Source: Streptomyces umbrinus (GTDB taxonomy: Bacteria; Actinomycetota; Actinomycetes; Streptomycetales; Streptomycetaceae). Taken from it: a DNA stretch of 64,000 nt. Under the pieces are notes generated by a model. The model was given only the letters and a program-made list of their open reading frames with translations. It searched no databases and was not told where the DNA came from. Positions 53,701 to 62,200 of this stretch are shown piece after piece; positions within the stretch are counted from its first letter, which is position 1; every line of letters begins with the position of its first letter. The DNA lies in assembly GCF_030817415.1 (NCBI RefSeq), contig NZ_JAUSZI010000002.1:1736001-1800000 (forward strand), given 5' to 3'. Position numbers and translations under genes: made by a program.

Positions 53701-54391
53701 TCACCGCCGGATCTGGTCGGCCGGCTCGGGGATCGTGCACCTGATTCCGCGTCGGCGCAGGCAGGCGCGGTTGGCTCGCGAGGAATACGCCTTGTCGCCC
53801 CGTACCCGCAAAGGACGCACCCGGGGGCGTCCGCCGGCGGTGCGGGGCACCCGGATCGCTTTGAGGACCGGTTCGAACTGCGGGCTGTCGCCCCGCTGGC
53901 CCGCTGTGACCAGCAGCGACAGTGGCTTCTGTCCCTGCTCGCAGGTCAGATGGATCTTCGTGGAGAATCCGCCGCGCGAGCGGCCCAGCCCGTGATCGTC
54001 CGGCTCGGTCCGCGTCCCGCCCGGCGGTTCCTTCTGCCCGGCCGGGTCCCGGCGGGGCACCGGCGGCATGCTGATGGGCCCGGCAGACCGTGGAGTCGAC
54101 GTTCACCTCCCACGTGATCAGGCCCGCAGCATCGGCCCGGGCCTGCAGTGCAGTCAGGATCCCGGCTCACACGCCCTCACGCTGCCAGCGCCTGAACAGT
54201 CCGTAGACCGTCTGCCAGTGCCCATGCTCCACCGGCAGGTCCCGCCACGGCACACCGGTCCGCACACGCCACCGCACCCCGTCGATCAACTGCCGCCGGT
54301 TGCGAGCCGGACGCCCCAGCCCCACGACCGGCAACAACGGCTCCAGCACCGACCACTGCTCATCCGAATTGGCTTCGGCTGAGGAGCGGGT
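53701..54391 (-). pseudogene. Decayed IS5-family transposase
   Basis: The N-terminal part reads SDEQWSVLEPLLPV and RRQLIDGVRWRVRTGVPWRDLP ... YGLFRRWQREGV, then an in-frame TGA at 54167-54169 stands where Trp is expected. The frame resumes ILTALQARADAAGLITWEVN and VDSTVCRAHQHAAGA. A frameshift near 54050 moves to the frame carrying GLGRSRGGFSTKIHLTCEQG and VRGDKAYSSRANRACLRRRG. The C-terminus stops at CTIPEPADQIRR, short of the family end. It is therefore inactive by nonsense, frameshift and truncation. It abuts the tRNA-Pro scar side and marks an insertion hot spot. Confidence 0.85.
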
Positions 54392-54501
54392 GGCGGCTTG
54401 ATGATCCGGGAACGGCCCGGATCTTGGCCCGAGGCCCGACCTGGCGCACTCAGCTCTACCTGGGGAGGTGGAGCCCCGTGGCTGTCCTGTGGCCGGCTGG
54501 G

Positions 54502-55743
54502 TCACCCGACAAGCCGGTTCAGAATGCGGCATGCACGCCCGACCCCGTCCTCGGCCGTCAGCGCACGGCCCAGTCGGCGGGCCTCCTCAGCATGGCCGCT
54601 GTCCCTCGTGACGGCTCGCAGGCGGCCGGCGAGAGCGGGGACGGTGAGCTGCCGGGAAGGCAAGGGCTTCGGCCCCACTCCGAGGCTGTGGACCCGGTCG
54701 GCCCAGTAGGGCTGGTCGCCGAAGAACGGGCAGACCAGGGACGGCACTCCAGAACTCAGAGCCGAGGCGGTGGTGCCCGCACCGCCGTGATGGACCACCG
54801 CAGCCATACGGGGGAACAGCCAGCTGTGGGGCGTGTCCCCGACCACGAGCATGTCGTCGTCACTCGTGGCGGGATCTCCGGCCAGGACACCACGCAGTCC
54901 CGCGCGCCGCAGTGCGGCGCGTACGACGCGGTCGGTGGCCTCGGGGTCGCAGGTTCTCATGCTGCCGAAGCCCACGTACACGGGCGGGGGTCCGTCGTCC
55001 AGGAAGTCGAGCAGGCGCCGTGGCGGTTTCCACAGTGGCTGTTCGTGGTGCCAGAAGCCGGTCATGTGGACGTTGGGTCCCCAGTCGGTCGGCCGGGGTA
55101 CGACGGTGGGGCTGAAGGCACACAGCACGGGGGCATGGCGGACTCGGTGTAAAGGGCCGAGCGGGGAGAGGGCGGGAAGACCGAGGCTCTCCATGCGCCA
55201 GGCGTTGATGAACGGGCGGGAGACCAGCCACGATCCCAGGTTGACCGCCTCGAAACTGAGACGGTTCCCGAGCGATCCGAGGAAGCGTGCGGTAGGCGTG
55301 AACGGGTGGGGGAACACGCCCGTGGGCTGGCTGGGCTGGAAATGGATGATCGCGTGCGGGACGCGCAGATACTGGCTGAGGTGGATGCCCAGAAAGCCGA
55401 ATGTGGGCGCAAGGACGAGATCGGCTCCCTGCGCACCGGCCTGGGTCTCGGCGAGCAAGCGGGAGAACAGGGGACGTACGATCCGGTTGATGCCGCGGAT
55501 GAAGGCCGCCGGATTGCGTCTGCCGGCCAGCAGTTCCTGGCCTTCGGGCGACTCGATGATCTCGGTGGGGTCCGCCGGGAGCGAGTGGAACTGCAGTCCC
55601 GCCGCGGTGATCAGTTGCTGGTAACGGGCGCTGGCGAGCAGGCGGACGGCATCGCCCTGACGGCTCAGTGCCCTGCCCAGCGCCAGGCACGGCTGGACGT
55701 CGCCACGCGACCCCGCAGCGAAGATCACTACTGTGCGGGCCAT
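54502..55743 (-). CDS. Glycosyltransferase (GT1, sterol/macrolide glucosyltransferase-like)
   Basis: A 413-residue GT-B enzyme. The N-terminal acceptor domain begins VVIFAAGSRGDVQPCLALGRALSRQG, the pattern of GT1 transferases of the UGT80 / antibiotic-glycosylating type. The C-terminal donor domain has VYVGFGSM and the nucleotide-sugar signature HHGGAGTTASALSSGVPSLVCPFFGDQPYWADRV. It probably glycosylates a secondary metabolite. The ATG lies inside the end of the esterase gene (16-base overlap), so the two are translationally linked. The acceptor could be the product of the adjacent PKS, or it could be a self-resistance enzyme. Confidence 0.88.
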   Translation of the reverse strand: MARTVVIFAAGSRGDVQPCLALGRALSRQGDAVRLLASARYQQLITAAGLQFHSLPADPTEIIESPEGQELLAGRRNPAAFIRGINRIVRPLFSRLLAETQAGAQGADLVLAPTFGFLGIHLSQYLRVPHAIIHFQPSQPTGVFPHPFTPTARFLGSLGNRLSFEAVNLGSWLVSRPFINAWRMESLGLPALSPLGPLHRVRHAPVLCAFSPTVVPRPTDWGPNVHMTGFWHHEQPLWKPPRRLLDFLDDGPPPVYVGFGSMRTCDPEATDRVVRAALRRAGLRGVLAGDPATSDDDMLVVGDTPHSWLFPRMAAVVHHGGAGTTASALSSGVPSLVCPFFGDQPYWADRVHSLGVGPKPLPSRQLTVPALAGRLRAVTRDSGHAEEARRLGRALTAEDGVGRACRILNRLVG

Positions 55744-56771
55744 GCCCCCCTCGATCCATCCAGTTCCTTCATCACCGTGGGCCAGATGCGGTGCAGTTCC
55801 CGCTCCCAGTACGGCCAGGAATGCGTCCCGGGTTCGTAGAGGTTCGTCGTGACGTCGACGCCCACCGAGCGGAGCGATTCGGCGAATTTGCTCACCGATG
55901 CCGGGAGTGCGGCTTCGGCGAGCGCGCCCACAAGGGTCACACCGGACGGATTGCCGTCGTCCAGGGGGCCGGGTGTTCCGTTTCCCGTGGACAGGTGGAC
56001 CTTCGTTCCCCGGAAAGCGCGTGGCATGGCGGACGGGTTGTGGGTCTGCCAGATGTCGTCGTGTTCCTTCGGGTCGCCCCAGATGTCATGAAGATCGGTT
56101 CCGTCCCCGCGGGAGCCGAGGTCGAGGAGGAAACGCACCAAGGGGTCGTTGAGGTCGACGTACGAGCTCATGGAGGCCGCGTACCGGAACATTCCCCGGT
56201 GACGCGCCGCATAGTTGAGCGCGCCGAACCCCCCCATGGACAGGCCGATGACGGCCCGGGAGGAGTTGGCCCGGAATCTGCTCTCCATGAGCCGGACCAG
56301 TTCGCTGGTGTGGAACGTCTCCCAGCGAGGTCTGCCGGCGTACCAGTCGGAGTAGTACCCGTATCTCCCGCCGTCGGGCATCACGACGAGTGCGCCGGAG
56401 TTCTCGGCCAGTACCTCGACGTCCGTCTCGCGCGTCCAGGAGGTGTAGTCGTCCTCCCCACCGTGCAGCATGTACACCACGGGGAACGTGCGTCTCCTCT
56501 CGCTGTACCAGCCTTTGGGGAGGATGACACGGACCGGCACGGTGCTTCGCATGGCCCGTGACAGGACGGTCAGATCGAGCGTGCGCTCGTCGATGGTCTT
56601 GACGCCTGTGATCCAGGCGCCGGTGTCGGACGACCACGATCGATGGTCCGGGCCACTGGTGGCCGCGGCTGTCGCGGTGCCGCCCAGCGGTGTGAGGAGC
56701 GAAAGACAGGCAAGGAGTGACAGGCCGGTGAGTCGTGCCCGGCCGGTGAACAGTGTGGGGGCGGATGGCAT
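55728..56771 (-). CDS. Secreted antigen-85-like esterase / acyltransferase
   Basis: A 347-residue exported alpha/beta hydrolase of the esterase D / antigen 85 family. The signal peptide ends near GTATAAATSG. The nucleophile elbow is VIGLSMGGFGALNYAARH, with VVYMLHGGEDDYTSW as the oxyanion region, GTDLHDIWGDP before the acid, and the catalytic His in EPGTHSWPYWERELH. It hydrolyses or transfers an acyl group outside the cell. It is followed with overlap by the glycosyltransferase gene. Role in the polyketide region is unknown. Confidence 0.85.
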   Translation of the reverse strand: MPSAPTLFTGRARLTGLSLLACLSLLTPLGGTATAAATSGPDHRSWSSDTGAWITGVKTIDERTLDLTVLSRAMRSTVPVRVILPKGWYSERRRTFPVVYMLHGGEDDYTSWTRETDVEVLAENSGALVVMPDGGRYGYYSDWYAGRPRWETFHTSELVRLMESRFRANSSRAVIGLSMGGFGALNYAARHRGMFRYAASMSSYVDLNDPLVRFLLDLGSRGDGTDLHDIWGDPKEHDDIWQTHNPSAMPRAFRGTKVHLSTGNGTPGPLDDGNPSGVTLVGALAEAALPASVSKFAESLRSVGVDVTTNLYEPGTHSWPYWERELHRIWPTVMKELDGSRGAWPAQ

Positions 56772-57662
56772 GGGCTGCGGAACTCCTTGGGGCGGGTGAA
56801 GCCCGGACGACGGGACACAGGCGGAAGCGGAGAGGAGCCCCGGGGCCGACCGCTGACACGATGCACGGCCCAGCCCGTGCTGAGCGGCTCACGGCTCCCG
56901 GGGGCTTGGCCACGGGGGCGACGGTCGTCACGAGACGGCGAGCGGCGTGCGCGACAAGCCGGGGCCGCGGGTCGCGATACCTCCTCAGGTGCTCGACACT
57001 CCTGTACTGCCGCCGACGCCGGTAACCAGCCGTCAGCGTCGGCTCGACGCTGGGGTGCTTCGCTCCGTGCTGCGGACATGGCAGGAGTGGCCGTCCCGGG
57101 TGCCAACGGATCGCCAGAACCGAAGTGGACATATACGTGCAGACCATGTCGAAATAGGTGATCAAAGACCAGCCGACACACCGATTTGATGTGAATATGA
57201 TCAACCGATCGCACGTCACCTGGGGGAGGGGCATCTGCCGCGTCGGCGGCGACCGCGACCATGGCGATGAGGTGTCCCACCGCGGTCAGATCAGGCAACC
57301 GGACCACCGCTCCGTGGTCGGCCGTCCATGTCGTCGCCGGATCCCGTCCGTTGGAGGGGATGAATCGGGCCGGAGCCCGAAGGCCGACGGCACCGCCTGA
57401 AAGATCAGCCGGACAGCTGATCGCGCGTCCGGCCCCGTCCGCGTCGGCCACCGGGCGGCCATGCCGTTACACCCTTCGAGCAACGGCACGCATACCGCTC
57501 CACCTCAACTGACCTGCGTCTTCCCTCCAAGGAAACACCAGGCGGGGGCTGTGCGGTTGCGACGCGACGAGGCAGGCAGCTTGCTAGGTACAAGTTGGCA
57601 GGTCAGATCAGCCGGTGAACTGAAGGGCAGGGCTCCACGCGGCCCGGAGTGAGGGAGAGTCG
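56772..57662. other. Long gap without a supported gene
   Basis: About 890 bases separate the divergent esterase and crotonyl-CoA reductase genes. Several overlapping frames exist on both strands, but none has a ribosome site with coding-type composition. A minus-strand frame near 57.15-57.45 kb has a somewhat protein-like composition (for example DHGAVVRLPDLTAVGHLIAM) and may be a decayed gene. An AT-rich patch near 57130-57210 is the likeliest promoter area. Confidence 0.45.
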
Positions 57663-59051
57663 ATGAGCACGACCATGTCCGAAGCCGTCATCGCGGGTGC
57701 CGGCGGGGATGCGCTGGAGAAACTGCCTTTGCCCGAGCGGTTCGCCGCGGCGACGGTGCGTCTGGCTGACATCAAAATGTTCCAGGACGTCGACGACAAG
57801 GATGTGCAGAAGTCCCTCATCGTCGATGAGGTCCCGATGCCCGAACTGGCTCCGGACGAGGCACTGGTCGCTGTGATGGCGAGCTCCATCAACTACAACA
57901 CCGTGTGGACCGCGATGTTCGAGCCGCTGCCGACGTTCCAGTTCCTGAAACAGATGGCAAAGGCCGGGGGATGGGAGCGGCGCCATGACCTGCCTTACCA
58001 CGTCGTGGGGTCGGACGCCGCAGGCGTCATCGTGCGGACAGGGTCGTCCGTGCGCAAGTGGAAGGCCGGAGACCACGTCGTGGTGGCCACCGCGTACGTC
58101 GACGACCAGGACCATGACACACATCGGGACGGCATGCTCGGCGAGGGACAGAAAGCGTGGGGCTTCGAAACGAACTTCGGCGGACTGGCGCACTACGCGA
58201 TCGTGCGGGCAAGCCAGTTGATGCCCAAACCAGGGCTGCTCACCTGGGAGGAGGCGGCCGTCAATCCCCTGTGTGCCGGCACCGCGTACCGCATGCTGGT
58301 CAGCGATCGCGGAGCGCACATGAAGCAGGGCGATGTGGTGCTGATCTGGGGTGCGACCGGGGGGCTCGGTTCCTACGCAGTGCAACTCGTCCGTAACGGT
58401 GGCGGTATTCCGGTGGGCGTGGTGAACTCCCGCCGGAAGGCTGACCTGCTGCGGTCCCTCGGATGCGAGATCGTCATCAACCGCTCGGAAATCGACGGGG
58501 GAGACGCCACCCTGCTGCAGCGGCCGGAAGGCTGGAGGAAGATCGGCGCCGCGGTGCGCGACGCGGTAGGAGAAGACCCGCACATCGTCTTCGAGCACGT
58601 CGGCGAGAAGACGTTCGGTGCCTCGGTCTTCCTCGCCAGACGCGGAGGGACAGTGGTCACGTGCGGTTCCAGTACCGGATACCAGCACACCTACGACAAC
58701 CGCTACTTGTGGATGCGGCTCAAGCGGATCATCGGAAGCCACGGGGCCAACCTGCATGAGCAGTGGGAGGCCAACCGGCTGCTCAGCATGGGCCGTCTGC
58801 TGCCGGCCCTGTCGACGACATACCCATTGGACGAGGTCGCAACGGCTGCCCGGAGCGTCCAGACCAACCAGCACATCGGCAAGGTGGGCGTTCTGTGTCT
58901 GGCCCCACGCCCTGGGCTGGGGGTGACGGACCCGCAGGCCAGGGCACGAGTGGGCGAGGACCGTCTGCGCACCTTCCAGGGCTGGACGAGTGAGTCCGAT
59001 GCTTCTTCCGGCCGTGACCATGACGAAGGGCGCCGGTTGGCTCGTGTGTGA
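57663..59051 (+). CDS. ccr: Crotonyl-CoA carboxylase/reductase
   Basis: A 462-residue MDR-family enzyme that reduces and carboxylates crotonyl-CoA to (2S)-ethylmalonyl-CoA with NADPH. Signatures include ASSINYNTVWTAMFEPLPTF, PYHVVGSDAAGVIVRTG, the NADPH loop IWGATGGLGSYAVQLVRNGG, HVGEKTFGASVFLARRGGTVVTCGSSTGY and RLKRIIGSHGANLHEQWEANRL. GGGAGA precedes the ATG. Lying next to a PKS, it would supply ethylmalonyl extender units. It converges with the PKS gene. The C-terminus has an extra charged tail of about 40 residues. Confidence 0.93.
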   Translation: MSTTMSEAVIAGAGGDALEKLPLPERFAAATVRLADIKMFQDVDDKDVQKSLIVDEVPMPELAPDEALVAVMASSINYNTVWTAMFEPLPTFQFLKQMAKAGGWERRHDLPYHVVGSDAAGVIVRTGSSVRKWKAGDHVVVATAYVDDQDHDTHRDGMLGEGQKAWGFETNFGGLAHYAIVRASQLMPKPGLLTWEEAAVNPLCAGTAYRMLVSDRGAHMKQGDVVLIWGATGGLGSYAVQLVRNGGGIPVGVVNSRRKADLLRSLGCEIVINRSEIDGGDATLLQRPEGWRKIGAAVRDAVGEDPHIVFEHVGEKTFGASVFLARRGGTVVTCGSSTGYQHTYDNRYLWMRLKRIIGSHGANLHEQWEANRLLSMGRLLPALSTTYPLDEVATAARSVQTNQHIGKVGVLCLAPRPGLGVTDPQARARVGEDRLRTFQGWTSESDASSGRDHDEGRRLARV

Positions 59052-59209
59052 AGACCGGCCTTGGCGTTCATCGGGTCCGGCCGGTCCGGCACGGGCGAGC
59101 CGGTCCGGCACGGCCGGCTCGCCGGTGTGATCGCTCGGTTCGGGCTGGATGGGCGTGAACTCCCGTTTTCGGCCCGGTCCCGCACGTTCGACGGCGTCGC
59201 AACCGCCGG

Positions 59210-62200
59210 CTACTCGTCCCCCTGCCCCTGAAGGGCTTTGGTCAGGTGCTGTGCGATGACCTCGACATGAGGCGGGTCGATGAGCGACAAGTGGTCGCCT
59301 TGGACGGGTACGACCTCGAGCGACGGGCACAACGATGCCCACCCGAGGTCTGGCTCGCTGCGCAGGTAACGAGGGTCGAGCGACGTGGTCAGCCGCTGTG
59401 CCTCCTGGGCCCGGTAGAGCACGACGGGGTCCGGACAGGGCTGAGGCCGGTACCGCTCTCCGACGCGCGCGTCGATGTAGGACGTCCGCTGGTGCTCCAT
59501 GATGCCGGGGCTCATGTCGAGGCCGGCTTCGGCGACGAGTCGCATGACCACGTCGATCTGCTGCTCGTCAGGCGTGGCAGCCAGTTCCTCGTAGGGCAGG
59601 TCAAGACGGCGGCCGTATGTTTTCTCGATGTATTCGGCGAACCGGCCGAACCGTTCGAGGAGCAGTTCCTTGGAGTCCAGCCCGGGGAGTGCTGCCGGCA
59701 GGATGGTGTCGAGGAGTCCGAGGAAGCCCACGGCCTGGTCCGTCTCGCGGAGCTGGCGGGCGACCTCGTAGGCGAGACAGCCGCCGAAGGACCAGCCCAG
59801 CAGGTGGTACGGCCCCTGTGGCTGGAGCTCCCGGATGAGACCCAGGTAGTGGGCGGCCTTCTCCTCCATCGTGTGGAGGCGGTCCACGCGCTCGAATCCG
59901 TACACGGGCTGTTCCGCCGGAAGTAGCTGGGCGAGGGGTCGGTAGACCGATGTCGGGCCGCCGGCGGGGTGAAAGGTGAACAGGGCGGGGCGGTGGGTCC
60001 CGGGCCGGATGACGCGTAGGACGGACCCGCCCGTTTCGTTCACCGCGGGCCGGATCAGCTCGGCGAGGGTGGCGACGGTGGAGTGGTCGAGCACCTGCTC
60101 CTCGGTAAGGGCCGGGGCGGTGTCGCCCAGGCGCCGGCGGATGCCCTCCACCAGGTCATGAGCGGTGTGCTGGTCACCACCTGCGGCAAGGAGGTCCTGG
60201 TTGACGCCTTTTGGCCGCCGTCCGAGGACCTCGTGCCAGACGCCGGCCACCAGGCGTTCGGCGGCGTCTCGAGGATCCAGCGTGGTCGGCAGCGCCGGGA
60301 TCGCCTCGCTGCCGACGCGCTCCTGCTCGACGCCCCTCGGCTGAGCGGCTGCTGCCGTGTCACGGGTGTCAGCCCCTGCCAGACCCAGCTCTCGCAGTAC
60401 CGCGTCACCGACGGCACGAAGACTGGCACCCCGCAGAAGGAGAGGCCCGGGCAATGCCACGGCGAAGTCCTGTTTGACGGCGTTCTGGATCCGCACGGCC
60501 ATGAGGGAGTCGAGGCCGAGGTCGGTCAGCGGAACGTTCTCGTCCAGGTCCTGGCTGGCACGTCCCATGACAGCGGCCGTACGCCTGCCGAGACGTTCGT
60601 AAATTCTGGCGGGGGCCGCTCCGCCGAGCGTCGAGATGCTTCCCGGGCCGTCCCAGTCGTCGTCGGGGAGACCACTGCCGCGCAGAACCCCCGCGAAGAA
60701 CGCGACCGCGTCCAGTCCCGGGAAGGCTTCCAAAGCCCGACGGGCGTCCAGATGTACCACGCCGGTGTACGTCCTGCCCCGGGTGACAAGCGCCTGGAGG
60801 GCGTCCAACCCTTCGGCCGAGGTGATGGGCTCAAGAGCCACGGCGGGGTTCTGGGGTGCCGCACCCACGTCGGCCCAGGGGCCCCATGCGATGGCGGTTG
60901 CCGGCAGGCCGCCGACCCGGCGGCGGTGGGCGTGCGCGTCCAGCCAGGCGTTGGCAGCGGCATAGGCCGCCTGCCCGGGAGAGCCGAAGAGGGCGGCGGC
61001 GGAGCTGTACGCCAGCCACCAGTCGAGATCGTGCCCCGCGGTGGCCGCCTCCAACTGGAGGGCGCCAGTGACCTTCGGCCGGAAGACAGCCTCGATGTCG
61101 GACGATTGCAGGTCGGTGATGACGCGGTCGTGGAGCACAGCCGCGGCGTGTGCGACTCCGCACAGGGAATGGCCTTTGGACAGGGCCGCCTCGACCAGAC
61201 GCGTAGCCACACCTGGATGAGCCACGTCCCCCTGCACCACGACGAGGGAGGTGCCGAGCTCGCCGAGTTCGGTCAGGACGGCCTGCGTCGCGCGGCCCGG
61301 GGCGCTGCGGCCGTTCAGGACGATGCGGCCGGCGCCCTGCTGGGCCAGCCGTCGCGCCGTCGCCAGGCCGAGGCCGGTCAGTCCGCCCGTCACGATGTAG
61401 GCGCCGTCGGAACGCGCGAAGGGCACCCTGGCGCATGCGTCGTCAGGGTCCACGGCAGCCAGCCGGGCAATGAAGCGGGTACCTCCGCGCCAGGCGACCT
61501 CGTCGGCCTCGCCGTCGGCGAGCAGTTCCTGGGCCAGGTCGTCGACGAGACCGGGCTGCGGGTCGATGTCCACGAGGGTCGTACGCAGAGTGGGACGCTC
61601 CAGGGCCAGTACGCGTACGAGACCGCGAAGAGCGGCCAAATCGGGGTTCCCTGTTTCCCCCGGCACCACCGTCTGGGCCCGTTCGGTCACCAGCCACAGC
61701 CGGGGAAGCGACAGTTGCCGCTCGTCCGAGGCCAGACGGCGGGCGACGTCCGCGGCGGCGTGAAGTCCTCGGCACGCTCCGGTCGGCTCGGGACCGGCCG
61801 CCAGGAGCATGACCACGGCAGCCCGCCCGTCGCGGGTCTCCTCCCGCCAGGTGTCCAACAGGCTGCCGAGGGAATCGGCCTGGTGATCCGCGAGCGCTAC
61901 CTCGAAGCCTTGTTCCCGCAGTGCCGACGCGAGGGAAGCGGCCCAGGGGTGGACGCCGCCGCCGGACTGATCCGTCAGCAGCAGGACGTGGGCCGGTGGG
62001 GAGGGGAGGGAGACAGGTGCTTTCTCCCACGTGATCTCATACGTGGTTTCGTCGAGCGGCCGCGGAATCTCCCCCGGTTCGACGGTCCGGAGCCGCGTGT
62101 CATTAGCGACGACCAGCTCCCGTCCCCCGGGGCCCTCCGCGTGGATGTCCCACCTGCCGCGGTGGGGTGATCGCCCCCGGGCGTCGCCGGTAGTCGATTC

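Noticed and set aside
53186..54400. Functional IS5 element
   Set aside because: The transposase has an in-frame stop, a frameshift and a missing C-terminus, and no clear terminal inverted repeats were found.
56086..57451. Long minus-strand frames upstream of the esterase
   Set aside because: They overlap the esterase signal-peptide region in another frame and turn Pro/Arg-rich there. No start with a ribosome site is seen.
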